DNA of 64,000 nucleotides, from assembly GCF_008831285.2 (NCBI RefSeq), contig NC_045142.1, forward strand, positions 9,977,952 to 10,041,951. The letters run 5' to 3'. Each line of letters opens with the position of its first letter. The first letter of the stretch is position 1. Shown here one piece after another: positions 13,801-24,117 of this stretch. The stretch is from Nymphaea colorata. Taxonomy: Eukaryota; Streptophyta; Magnoliopsida; Nymphaeales; Nymphaeaceae. Under the pieces are notes generated by a model, which saw only the letters and a list, made by a program, of their open reading frames with translations, was not told where the DNA came from and made no database searches. Made by a program: the position numbers and the translations under genes.

Positions 13801-15887
13801 TTATGTTTCCTCTTCCACCATCTTCATGTCTCCGTTTCTTTGAAGGCCCATCTACTGTTCCAATATGGAGCAGATTTGAATATGATTACTATATTGGTGA
13901 TGTACAGAGCAAGTGCCCAGCTGACCTCAGCTTCTCTGAGCTGACATCCAGGAAAGAAAATTGCACAAATAGCAAGATTGTTGGAAAGGACCACAGAACT
14001 GTCTTCTTGATTCACTGAAAAAGGTGGTGGAACAGAAAATGAGAAAAGAGTGCTATATGAGGTTAGACATGAATATTTGAGGTGCACGCCAAACTGTTCA
14101 GATTTGAGTAACATGCTTGATGTTTGCCTTGTCTTGTTTTTCATTACAATTACAAATGTAATATTTCTTTCGGATAAAAGATATTTGGTTATTTTCCTTG
14201 TTGAGCAGTTGATGGAAGTCATTACTGACATATCAGTTATCGAACAGATACACCACCAAAAGCTTTCAACAGGGGAGTTCTATGCACTACTGAATTGCAA
14301 TACATTTGGATAAGAAGAGTATTGGTGGTATAAAGAAGCTATCCCCAGTAGGGGTCCATACTCCATAGCTGTTTCACATTGATATAGCAGCAGACACAAC
14401 GATCTAACCATTTTTATGAAGTATAAAGCTTAAAGTATGAATGCATAGAGGAGCGTGGAACGGCAGTTAAAATGGAGTATTTCACATGAAATAGGCTTCA
14501 TATTTATGGAGCATAAGATTAAGGGTACAATGGTGTCTACAGTTTCCAAACATCAGAAGCCACATTTATATGTGGTAAATTTGAATACTTCTTAAAAGCT
14601 CATCTTTCATTTTGGGATTAACGGAACGTTCTCACCAGTAGCTTAAGCGGAGCTCCATACAAGCTGGTGTGGGCAGTTGCCCACGCCAGCAACGAAATTT
14701 TTATTTATTTTTACATAGATTTCTTACAATTATTTACTTACTTATATATGTTGTGCCCCTTCAAAAATAAAATTTCTATAAGAGTGCCCCATAGCCAAAA
14801 AATTCTCCCTCCGCCACTTCACACCATTTCACATTTTCCCATTTCGCCAAACTGAAATTATTACTACGAGCAATTCTTACGTGGAATACTATATAGCAGC
14901 AATTTATATTTTCGTTTTCCCTCCACATACTCTAATTTCCAAGCTGGCTATCGTCTTGTTGACACAAGAAAACCTCATTGATAGTTCAGATCTCAACAAC
15001 ATAAGAAACTAAACAAACAGAACATGGATGAAAGGAAACGTACTGGAAACTTGGTCCTTGATAACATGAAGGTATACAAACAGCCTGTGCAGTCGGCACC
15101 TTCTCCTTCTTCCTGATTGACACAGCCTGAATACCCATTGCATCCGGATAGAGGCTACAGAGAAAATGCAACACTTCGTCGTTCCCAGGTTTTTCGATAT
15201 CCACGTGCAAGAACAATTGGCTTATATCATCCCCACCGGCTTCCTCCTGTGCATCTTCAGGGACTAAGTTGGCCAAACGCATAACAGAGATACGAATCTC
15301 TTCCTGCTCATATGTCCTCCTTAAAACAGGCCCATCATTATCCAATGCACCTTTCACTATAGTGTATGGAGTAGGGGGGTTAATTTTCTGCAATTCAAAA
15401 AACCAAAGAGCCAAGATCAAAATTCCATTTCTTCCTTCCAGAGACAGACATGGTTTGCAGATTCAGCAACACCAACTAAAGATATCGTCCTAAAGAGCAG
15501 TTGGGCAGTCGAAATTCCTGATTTTTGGAACTCAAATACTAGCTAGTCATCACTAAGTAAATTAAATGCACAGCAAAAACCATAAAGCTGAAAGGAATCA
15601 CCCCCCAACAATAATAGAAACATATCAACCCATCAATGAATTCAGCAAACAGTTAGATGTTTGTACTAATTATTATAAATGGTAGCAAAGCGACGAAAAA
15701 ATAGGAAAGAAAATGTAAAGAAAACCCCTTTCTTCTGGCTTACCGGAGGAGGACTCATCTTGGACACTTCGAAGTAGTGGTCCTTGAGGGATCGCAGAAC
15801 GAGAGAATCCACGGCGGAGGAAGAGGCGGCGGTGGATAGTCCCCTCCTTGCTAACGCCCACTGACAGGCTACGATCCTCTTCAACAT
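10842..15887 (-). CDS. mitochondrial glycoprotein (p32/MAM33) family protein, 3 exons
   Basis: Exons on the minus strand are 15887-15744, 15387-15044 and 11013-10842, giving 660 nt and 219 residues. Junctions follow GT..AG with continuous phase: exon 1 ends CCG|gtaag, exon 2 starts after ttgcag and ends CA|gtacgt, and exon 3 starts G after tttcag. The start is the first ATG after a CT-rich leader. Residues 1-22 are basic and hydroxylated (MLKRIVACQWALARRGLSTA), like a mitochondrial targeting peptide. The body matches plant p32/MAM33-type proteins: LRSLKDHYFEVSKM (31-44), NPPTPYTIVKG from about 51, an acidic EDAQEEAGGDD stretch, FLHVDIEKPG, the LHFLCSLYPDAMGIQAVS block, and the C-terminal RGVNESLFSFLQSWLYVKDH...WFKTVGTFIN. 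Members of this family form acidic trimeric matrix proteins linked to mitochondrial gene expression and respiration. Those roles are family knowledge, not read from this sequence. The length is normal and no frame damage is seen. Confidence 0.93.
13228..13568. mobile_element. hAT-like MITE with perfect 8-bp TSD, in p32 intron
   Basis: A 341-bp element begins CAGTGTTGTA and ends TACAGCATTG (reverse complement CAATGCTGTA). It is bounded by the perfect direct repeat GCTTAAAG at 13220-13227 and 13569-13576. The 5'-CA terminus, short imperfect terminal inverted repeat and 8-bp target duplication are hAT characters. The interior is rich in CGATACG/CGTATCG-type palindromic motifs on both strands, so the single strand could fold extensively. 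No transposase is encoded. Confidence 0.85.
14642..14819 (-). mobile_element. hAT-like MITE (GCCCACACC family), reverse orientation
   Basis: Ends read roughly CTTAAGCGGAG and CTCCCTCCGCCACTT, an imperfect inverted repeat. Near one end lies the short palindrome GTGGGCAGTTGCCCAC. The same palindrome and end sequences appear at 17595-17791 and 49495-49663, defining a family of about 170-200 bp. No convincing target-site duplication was found for this copy. Confidence 0.55.
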
Positions 15888-17394
15888 CTCTCTCTCTCTC
15901 GCTCTGTGTCTCTGTGGGAAACGGTTTGGCCTTGGGCAATCGAGCGAGGGAGGGAAACCACATTCAGGGGCATTTCTGTCTGCTGTGGAAAAGCGAAGAC
16001 GGCCAATCGGGTCTATCAAACGGGCCTCGTGTCTACAGACTCGCGCCAGATACCGATTCGAATCCCAAGAAGTAAAAAGCGGTTCGCAAATCGAATGGAG
16101 AAACGGACCGTTTGGTGAATCGGCTGATTCGTCGACTCAACTGAATATGTTTCGAATTCTCAATGAATAATATAAAAACCCTTTTTGATATATAAAAATT
16201 AATAAAAAAAGAAAAACATTAAAGCGTTCAAACGATGATTAAAAAATGACATGTGAAACTACGAAAGAGAGGAGAAGTATTTCATTCAACAGAGAAAAAA
16301 CTCTCATTCAATTCAATCCCTTGACTGACACGGTATAAGGTGTGCTTTGGTGTCTTTAATGCCGGACTTCAACTTACATATATCGGTGACTATTGTTTTT
16401 AGTGATTATTTTTTTTAATATTATGAGTTAACACCCTAAGATTCAAAAAGGATAACTAACACCAATCCCCTCAAAAACGAACAGTTGGTTTCCATGAGAG
16501 TGGTTGTTATGTAGAGACCAGTAATGGCAATGTAGAAGAGTCTTCTAATAGGAAAGTGACTGGTGGATCGAAAAAATTCATGACTTAAGAGAACACACTG
16601 AGACGCAACTGGGTTTAGTGAGGAAGACTCGCATGGCTAGGCCCAACACCCAAGTCCATTTTCCATTTCTCGTGTGCATGTATCTATGCATGCTTAACGC
16701 ATTCTGACTTGATGAGTAGAAGGATCCCACGACCACAAACTATGACTGGGATTTCTCTCGTATACAACATAAGATCAAAATAATTAGTCACATCTTCGAG
16801 GGGTTGGTAGGAGGCTGATTGGCAGTTAGTCTTACTTTGAATTCTCATAGCGGCAACTCTCTATACTGTAAGAAAACCAAAAGAAATACCGATATACAAA
16901 TTGAAGCATAGCAGGTGCATCACCAAAAGACAAGGAAAGTTAGGAGGCGTCGGGAAATGAGATTAACCATTCACTTATATTGCTCATAAAAAAAAGAAAG
17001 TCATAAACAATGTAAGTTGTACATTTCATTTCTTGGGATTGCTGTGATTTGATTGTTTTTAAAATTCATTTAAAGAATTGGAAGAAAGATAAATGGGGAT
17101 TGGAAACAAGATCAGGTACTTTGAATTTCTTGAAATATGGACGAAATGAAAGTTCAACTCTTTTATTAAAAGAGTGTGCTTTGTGGAGCTTCTAACAGTC
17201 TGATCGATTTATTTATATTCCTTTGCTGTGCATGGAGAAGTAACAACACGTACATATGGAGGACATCATTCATCCCTAGACAATGTCCCACAGATTTACA
17301 TGGAAGCACAAGACTGAACAAAGCAATTTCATATCAAACAACACCCTTTTCACTTCAGAACTCGAAATCTGAGAAGAAATGAGGAAACTGGTGC
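15888..17394. other. intergenic between p32-family and PSY genes
   Basis: The first bases upstream of 15887 are a CT-rich stretch typical of plant 5' leaders. Frames between 15900 and 16170 on the plus strand overlap the p32 leader and promoter and show no family resemblance. No transposon ends were recognised. A candidate AATAAA polyadenylation signal for the PSY gene lies at 17162-17167 on the minus strand. Confidence 0.4.
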
Positions 17395-19667
17395 TTAGTT
17401 CTTCTTGGAGGCTGCCTTCTTGGGCGGGGTGGGCGTCTTTGGTGCAGGGTCGTGGCGAGCATTGGCCGATGGATCAGCATAGTCGTTGATGGTCACCACC
17501 CGTCGATCCACCTGTTCTTCCTCCATTGACCACCCTCCTGCAATGCACCTTTTGCAGTTATGTGCTCGACCCCGAGTATTGGGAGACTGAGTCCCACTCG
17601 CCAAGCCAAATTTTTTTCTTCAAGGGACACTAATTCACATATTTTTATACATGAAGACACACTTACATATATAACAAACAAAGTAAATATTAGAAGAACT
17701 GAATGTAAGAATGAAAGAAAATTGAAGGGCTGGTGTGTGGGCAACTGCCCACACCAGTCTATATGTTAATGTTACTGCTCCCGCCCGTCTGTTTAATTGA
17801 TTGATAGGTGGACAGAGCACCATAACTGCATTTTCTTTGAATATATGGTTTTGGATACCGATCAGTAGAATATTATTGGGTATTTAATATCAGGTACCAT
17901 TCAAACAAGGACACAGTCAAGTGGGGCCCGCATGAACCCTGGATCTACCTTAAAAACCTTTTTTTTTAAATAAAAAAAAATTACATGTAAATTTTTGAAA
18001 ATTGTATAAAATTTTTGAAAAATGATATTTCGATTGTGTAAAAATTTAGAAATTTTAATTTTGTTTCTCCGATGAAAAAATTTCAAATCCACCCCTACAT
18101 TTAAATAGAATAAAAGTGTTTGATGACCAGGAAGTCCATATGTTTGATGATCAGGAATCTTTATTCTAGATTCTTTTTAGTTTCGCATTTATTTGTTCGT
18201 GAAACTAAAAAGTCTGCCCATCTATAACAACCGTTGAGATTGTAACTGCTTATAACTTCAGGATGTTGATGTTAATTTCATTTTGGTTCCATCTCAAGAG
18301 AGTTTTTTTAGAAAACGAAAGAGTTGTCTCCAGATGAAAACCAGGATTTCACGAAACTGGGTTTTCTGTGTAGATAAACACGCAAAAAAGCATGATATTT
18401 GAAAGTCAAAATATCGTTTTGACCGTGAACCCAAACAGGGCCCTAATGTTTTAAAAAAACCCATATTTTTTAAAAAAAAAATTGCGAAGTCAAGGTATTA
18501 TCTTATCTGTTATGCTGATCAATCAACTGCCTTTGTGATTAGTGTCAACAGGCTGCCAGCTGCTTCTTCTTGCTTGATTGCCATATACAAATCTTTTTGC
18601 ATGAACGGGAGTTTCACAATCCACCATCCGAAAGAGGCTCGAAAGTTTCCCTATTATAGGTCTTCGACTGTACTTTTAGGACTTGGGTATCAAAATAGAT
18701 TGTGCCACTTATGTATAATCTAGGGATGTCAATATATTCGATTTGAATAAAATATATGACCCATCTAATCTAAAAAAATCGGATATAAAAAAAAGTTTAA
18801 TATCCGATTAAGAAATCGGATCAGATTCATATTTAATAAATGGCATCCGATCGAATTTGGATTCGGATATACATAAATTCGATTAGATTAGGATGTAGAT
18901 CCAGATCGGATTCATTTTTCGACAAGTATCTAATGCTGTTAAATTTTGAAAATTGGCAAAATCCAGTTCAAAATTTGGATTCGGATCCAGATATAAATAT
19001 AAAAATCAGATTTGGATCGGGTTCAGATTGTAAAATCGGATTTTGGATTCGGATTTGGATGTGACTTTTCTTTATTCGAATTCGAATCCAAATATGTGAA
19101 TATCTGAAAAAGCAGATATGATTAAAATATATCCGATCTGAATCCGATCGATTGACATCCCTCCCCATTCTAACCAACCATGCTATGTCCCTTGAGACAA
19201 CAATGCTTTAAACATATTTCAATTAGCAATTTTATGCAAATGTATGCTATTATACTACAAACTTATGCATGTGTTCAAAGAGTATAATGTGGTTTTTGTT
19301 ATCAAATTAGAGGCACACTTCGAGAAAGATCTTTTTGAGGATTTGATGCAGCAGCTTTTGACGTTCTCGATAACTAATTCGTGAAAAAAAGTTCATAAAT
19401 CATGTGGTTGAATCTTAATAAATGATCCCCAACAAGGCTTTGCGAGTTCATGAATTAATAAAGCTCTAGCGCAGCGATCTTAGCTTCAAGAAATGAGGAT
19501 ATATCTAGAGACCAACTACCCCGATGCCGTTTGCTCCTCTAATAAACTTAAAGAAAATAAGATTCAAGTAATGAAGTTTAAGGAGAACCTGAAGAGAAAG
19601 CTGGAAGAAGCATGGTCTGAAATAGGAGCAGAAGGACGAGTAGAGAGAGGAAATGCTTCTGTTCCAT
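17395..19667 (-). CDS. PSY-type tyrosine-sulfated peptide hormone precursor, 2 exons
   Basis: Exon 1 is 19667-19589 (79 nt) and exon 2 is 17537-17395 (143 nt), totalling 222 nt and 73 residues. Exon 1 ends TCTTCAG|gttctc and exon 2 starts after gcattgcag; phase 1 is continuous and completes a Gly codon. Residues 1-26 are a strong secretory signal (MEQKHFLSLLVLLLLFQTML then LPAFSS). The spacer is acidic and basic (EEEQVDRR), as in propeptides. Residues 45-57 read DYADPSANARHDP, identical at 10 of 13 positions to Arabidopsis PSY1 (DYGDPSANPKHDP). The Asp-Tyr pair is the tyrosylprotein sulfotransferase motif. The tail, residues 58-73, is APKTPTPPKKAASKKN, with prolines that could be hydroxylated. 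PSY1 has a precursor of similar size (about 75 residues). Known PSY peptides act outside the cell, promoting growth through leucine-rich-repeat receptor kinases. The mature ends here are inferred. Confidence 0.88.
17595..17791 (+). mobile_element. degenerate hAT-like MITE (GCCCACACC family)
   Basis: The left end CACTCGCCAAGCCAAATTT corresponds to CACTGGCGGAGCTAAATTT of the better-preserved copy at 49495. The palindrome GTGGGCAACTGCCCAC is present near 17739, and the right end is a degraded CTCCCGCCCGTCTG. Target-site duplication is not visible, consistent with age. Confidence 0.55.
18721..19163. repeat. GGGATGTCAA...TTGACATCCC inverted-end repeat
   Basis: The segment opens TAGGGATGTCAA and closes TTGACATCCCTC, an inverted repeat. 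The interior is made of degenerate GGATTCGGAT/ATCCGATC motifs in both orientations. Similar segments occur near 21985-22390, 39815-40130, 56370-56800 and 58337-58770, with a fragment at 23500-23720. They behave as a MITE-like family of about 320-445 bp. No convincing target duplication is visible here, so the superfamily is open. Confidence 0.6.
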
Positions 19668-19772
19668 GATGAAGATGGTGGTGAGGATGATGACGATGCC
19701 TGCAGCGGACCTCGATCACGGCCTACCAAGCTACTTTAGATTTCGACCTTCCATGGTTCATCATTATGCCTC

Positions 19773-19779
19773 ATTTATA
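19773..19779 (-). promoter_or_regulatory. candidate TATA box of the PSY gene
   Basis: On the minus strand the sequence CTCTATAAATGAGG contains TATAAAT about 106 bp upstream of the PSY start codon. This spacing would place transcription start near 19745 with a leader of about 75 bases. The motif is a good match; its use is inferred. Confidence 0.5.
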
Positions 19780-19836
19780 GAGTTTGGACACCAAGCCACA
19801 TATCACAAGGCTGTTCACAGATAAGCTGTCGTTGAC

Positions 19837-19837
<1 letters not shown>

Positions 19838-19869
<32 letters not shown>

Positions 19870-19886
19870 AACACACACACACACAT
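19838..19886. repeat. compound AT/AC microsatellite
   Basis: An (AT) run continues directly into a (CA)-type run with one interruption. It lies about 170 bp upstream of the PSY start codon, just beyond the candidate TATA box. Confidence 0.9.
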
Positions 19887-20655
19887 ATAAACTAGACCCC
19901 TTACTTTTATGTTAAAAAATATAGTAAATAAAATGTGAACATTCAAACGTGTTTATAAACAGTAATTCAATGAAAATCATGTTTTATTTCAAGTTACTTT
20001 TGTAACAAAGATTTTGATTTGTCTACTACCAAAATTTTGGATGCTATAAGAGCCGTTCATTATTTTTGCTGTTGAAAAAAAAACCATGATTAAAGTAAAA
20101 AAAATGACTACCTTAATACATGTTTCTCATCAAATCACTCTTAAAATCATATACGTAAGGTTGTCTGAAAAAACACTTTAATAATGATTTTTAGTAGGTT
20201 TGATTTTGTCTCTTACTTCAGTGGTCTGGTATTTACCAATATATATATATATATATATAACTTCACTTCTCTAGATCATGGCAGTCACTAAAGAATTAGG
20301 AGTGCGGCCGACAGCTATAATTTAAGGTTCCTATATAATGTACACTAAAACATGCCAAAATATGTCTAATCGTATAAATACATGTAAAATATATGTAACA
20401 TATACAAAAATGATAAGTTAAGACCATCAATATTTTTAGAGCTTTTTAAAATCTGACTTAATGATTGGTCTGCAGAAGTTTTTTTTGAGTGTTATGAACT
20501 TTAACATTTTGCATCGATCTATATGTATGGACTTATACAAAGCAGATTTAATTGCGATTGAAAGAGAAAATGTACTAGAGGGAGACATTATTGACCGGTT
20601 TGTCTTATATGGAGTTCTACATTTCTTATACCATACTGTTATCGAGGCGAATGTG

Positions 20656-20838
20656 ATAGGGTAGAGCTAGAAATTTTTTATGAAAAGGGCCGAATTAAAG
20701 TTTTAAAATTTTGATATCATTTTTCAAATTTTTTATATAAAACAAGTGAAATTTTCTAAAATTTACGTGTAATTTTTTTTTTTTTAATTTTGAGGTGAGG
20801 CTAGGGCCCATGCGGAAAAACCCCCTGGCTCCGCCCCT
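20656..20838 (+). mobile_element. hAT-like MITE (GGGCGGAGCC family), degenerate
   Basis: The right end CCTGGCTCCGCCCCT is intact and the left end GGGTAGAGCTAG is a decayed counterpart of GGGCGGAGCCAGG. The interior (gggccgaattaaagtt...ttttatataaaacaagtgaaattttctaaaatttac) matches the better-preserved copy at 50158-50345. Other family members or fragments lie near 17930-18110, 37204-37395, 47478-47612, 50635-50765 and 51580-51720. Confidence 0.65.
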
Positions 20839-21984
20839 AAGTAGAGCGAAATATTTGATTAAGTGAAATCTTACAGTGGAAAATATGGAATTATATGTGC
20901 AACAAGGTCAATACATCTGGTCTATGTAGGGTTTGATTAGAGGACTGGCAGGGTACTGTTTTGGATCTTTAATATTAGACCCGAGTCTTGATTAGTATAT
21001 GGAGTTATTCAGTGCCAGAACAACTAAACTTACATGTTTTTCTTTTACTTTATATTTTTAGTCAGACATGGATATGGCTCTTGTTACAAAAATCCATGTA
21101 AAAATTAGATCTAGATCGTAATAGAATCACAACCTGCCCAGGGATCCATATCCAAATTTAGCAAGACCTATCATCCTTTGGCACGTTGGGGACACATCGC
21201 GTGTATATACACCTGTTCCTTGAGGAGCTAGTTCGGATTATAGTCACAAAAAACTTTATCGTGTTTCAAATGGCGAGTTTTTTTTTTGGATATAATACAG
21301 TGAACTTGAAAAAAAAGAAAAAAATAAGGCAATTTTTTGTAAATTAAAAGGTTAAAAAAAAAATATAGTAACACAAACATAAAAAAATAAGTTGATTAAA
21401 AAACTTGAAAAAAATAGAAAAAATACGAAAAAATGTGTTTTAATGTTTCTTCCTAGTTTTAAATGGCTAATTTATTTATTGCATTTTTTTTCGTGTTTTT
21501 GCAAAAAAAAAAAAGCTACGTTTTTTTTTTTTACTATGGTCTGAATTAAATAAATGCCTTATCTTCAAACCCATGTAATAATTCAACTATGTCGATATAA
21601 AATTAGGCTTTTCCTATTTTTTGTTTTTTAATATTGAAGTTTATTCAAATCCAATTTCATATGAATTTAACTGATTCAAGTCATACGCTCGTGCCACCAT
21701 TATCCTAATTGGGCCAATCCCCTCTAAGTCTACGAGTTTGTGATCATCCACTTTTTGTGACATTCATGGTTCCCATGTCATCTATTTCAAAATGTTATTT
21801 GTCGATGATGTGTCGGTGGGACTATTTTACATGCAAATAATAAATTTTAAGTAGAGAAAAGCTAATTATGTTTGCAAAATATATGCTTCATCTTGCAAAT
21901 TTCTTCATACCCAGCTTTTGAATGGTGTAAGAAAATTAAAGCTTCAAAAACTGGTAGAAATATGGAACTACGTGCTTACCAAGG

Positions 21985-22390
21985 TATATCAACATATTTG
22001 ACTTGGATCAGGAATCGTTTCGAAAAATCAGATATATATAAAAAAATTCATATCTGACTAAGAAATCAGATTGGATTCATATTCAAGAAATGACTCGAAT
22101 TCGGAGATACACAAATATCCGATCAGATTCAGATACAAAATTATTTTTCAACAAATATCTATATCTAATGTTCTTACATTTCAAAATTGGGCAAATTCGG
22201 TTCAAAATTCTTAGTTGGATTCAAATATGAGTATAGAAATCAAATTTGGATTGTGAAATCAGATTTCAGATTTAGATTCGGATATGATTTTTTGTTAATT
22301 TGTATTTGAATTTACAAGTATATATATATAAAAAAAAAACAGATATGGTTATGGGTATATTTGATTTGAATATGATGCATTGACATCCCG
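21985..22390. repeat. GGGATGTCAA-family repeat, decayed left end
   Basis: The right end reads GCATTGACATCCC and the interior contains the ATCCGATCAGATTCAGAT-like motifs of the 18721 copy. The left end is degenerate (aaggtatatcaacatat). Confidence 0.5.
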
Positions 22391-23980
22391 AATTGCTTTC
22401 ATTATTCTTTTGGAATCATATGGTGTTTGAAATTGAATTCGATTTATAGGGCATAATTGTGTTTCAAGTTGTATTTGCCGGCTTATAGTTAAACAATCGA
22501 TGAATTTTTTCTATATAAAATGTCTTTAAATTGAAGTTGGAGACTTTTCTGGCCAGTTTGCTTATCAGTGCAGCTGATTTACCTTGCACAACCTTTCCCA
22601 ATGATAAAAAAAAATGTTTTCAATTTTAAAAATTAAACAAGAACTAAAAACTTAAGAATCGGAAAAAGAGAAAAAAATCAAAATAACACAAAATAACAAG
22701 ACCCAATAGCACTATGCTAATTTTCAGGGAAGTTAGAAGACGAAAGAGAGATTATCTTTTACTTTTGCCGTTTACTTCCAGTTAAGGTCTAAAACAAGTA
22801 TTAGGAAAACGTATTGTAAAATTCATTTTTAAATGTGCAGAAGAATTTCATGGGCTTTTTTTTTTTGGTAAGTGAAGCACTTGCCACACTTTTCTCGAAG
22901 CACTTTAAAAAAAAAAAATGCAGGTTGTAATTTTCTACATCATTTTTTCTGACAAAAGAAAGAAAAAAAACAAAAGGAGAACACGAGCTTGAACGAAATT
23001 TAGTTTAGGGTAAAAATTTGAGGATTCAATTTGAATTTTCAACTGATTTCGGTGATTCGCGAAAGAATTGCCCGACTTTTTTTATAAACCTTGAATCGGC
23101 TCTTGCCGATTTTAATCAGCATTCGTTCTCACAACAATCGGCAATTGCCCACACAGACCCACAAAAAACACTTAGTTTAATAATGACACAACTTTTCTCA
23201 TTTTCGTATTGATGTCCCTTAAAAATTTAAAAATTATTAATACCCTTTAAGCTACAAAATTTTAGCTCCTGGCTAGATTTTGATAAGCACTCTCATTGTA
23301 GACAAAAATTAAGTATTATAGCCACATGTAAGCATGCACCAGCCAGCCCCATAAACTTTCTTTATTTCCATGTTAATGCCTCAAATATTTGTTATGTGTA
23401 TTGGTGCCCCTTAAAGTGTGAAAATTTTTGAAGAAGTGTCTCTTGAGTCTTGACCCAAATACTAACTCCGCTGCGATCGAGTTTTGCGTAGCCAGATGTT
23501 CACATATTCGGATTCAAATACATACAACGCAAAATATCTGAATCTAATTGATATCTAAATCTGAATCCGAAGTTTGAACGGAAGTGTAAGAGCAATTAAT
23601 ATATAATATTTATTTAGAATTAAATGATTTGAATCTGATCGGAATTTACGGATATCGGAATCTGAATCTGATCCAATTTCTTAATCAGATACTAATTTCA
23701 TTTTCATATCCGATTTTTTTTTGGACTGGGTTAGTCATAGATCTTCCCCAACAAAATTTTCTTCTTTGCAACCGGTGCACATCATCCAAATTGTACTCGA
23801 ACCATGTCCTGGTAAGTACATCTATGCACGCCCAAGAATAACAATTGGCATGCCTTTGTGTTTGTTGCCCTTTTATGATTTTTTTTCATACTAGTGATTA
23901 GAGAATTACCAGATGCAAAAAATGAGAAATATTAGATTTTGCATGTAAAAAAATGCAATATGCTTTGAATAACTTTCATT

Positions 23981-23986
23981 TTTATT
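23981..23986 (-). promoter_or_regulatory. candidate polyadenylation signal, hydrolase copy 1
   Basis: AATAAA on the minus strand about 130 nt beyond the stop codon. The corresponding AATAAA is conserved at 35477-35482 beyond the paralogue's stop codon. Confidence 0.45.
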
Positions 23987-24117
23987 AATTGATTCGTTAC
24001 ACATCATGATCATGATTTGATCAAAAGAATTTAGTAAAATCAACGAAACGTTATATATATATATATATGCATGGAGCCGAGATGCTATCTTCTTCATAGA
24101 GAGATTCCATTGATTCA

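Larger units (their letters stand above)
11014..15043 (-). other. intron 2 of the p32-family gene, transposon-laden
   Basis: This 4.03-kb intron separates the codon for Gln163 (CA|G). It holds the hAT-like MITE at 13228-13568, a second MITE of a different family at 14642-14819, and AT-rich filler with no additional exon. The residues on either side (SCYQGPSFQ and DLDENLRDVF) are contiguous in the family, so no coding exon is missing here. Confidence 0.85.
17538..19588 (-). other. intron of the PSY gene, carrying two repeats
   Basis: The 2.05-kb intron holds a GCCCACACC-family MITE (17595-17791) only about 60 bp from the acceptor, and a GGGATGTCAA-family repeat (18721-19163). The MITE sequence creates a spurious 83-codon frame with hydrophobic residues next to exon 2. 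It should not be taken as the signal peptide, which lies in exon 1 at 19667-19589. Confidence 0.8.
19887..23744. other. intergenic, repeats only
   Basis: No gene recognised. Contents: a short (TA) run near 20240-20259, a GGGCGGAGCC-type MITE at 20656-20838, A/T-rich homopolymer-laden sequence near 21290-21540 whose motifs recur at 12780-12990 and 48000-48700, a GGGATGTCAA-family repeat near 21985-22390, and a related fragment near 23500-23720. Confidence 0.45.

Noticed and set aside
13824-14231. 135-codon minus frame
   Set aside because: Located in intron 2 of the p32-family gene, no homology recognised, and the flanking exons are contiguous in the family without it.
17493-17744. Hydrophobic 83-codon minus frame next to PSY exon 2, tempting as its signal peptide
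   Set aside because: Its hydrophobic part comes from the MITE at 17595-17791 and it reads exon 2 in the wrong frame. The splice-supported signal peptide lies at 19667-19589.
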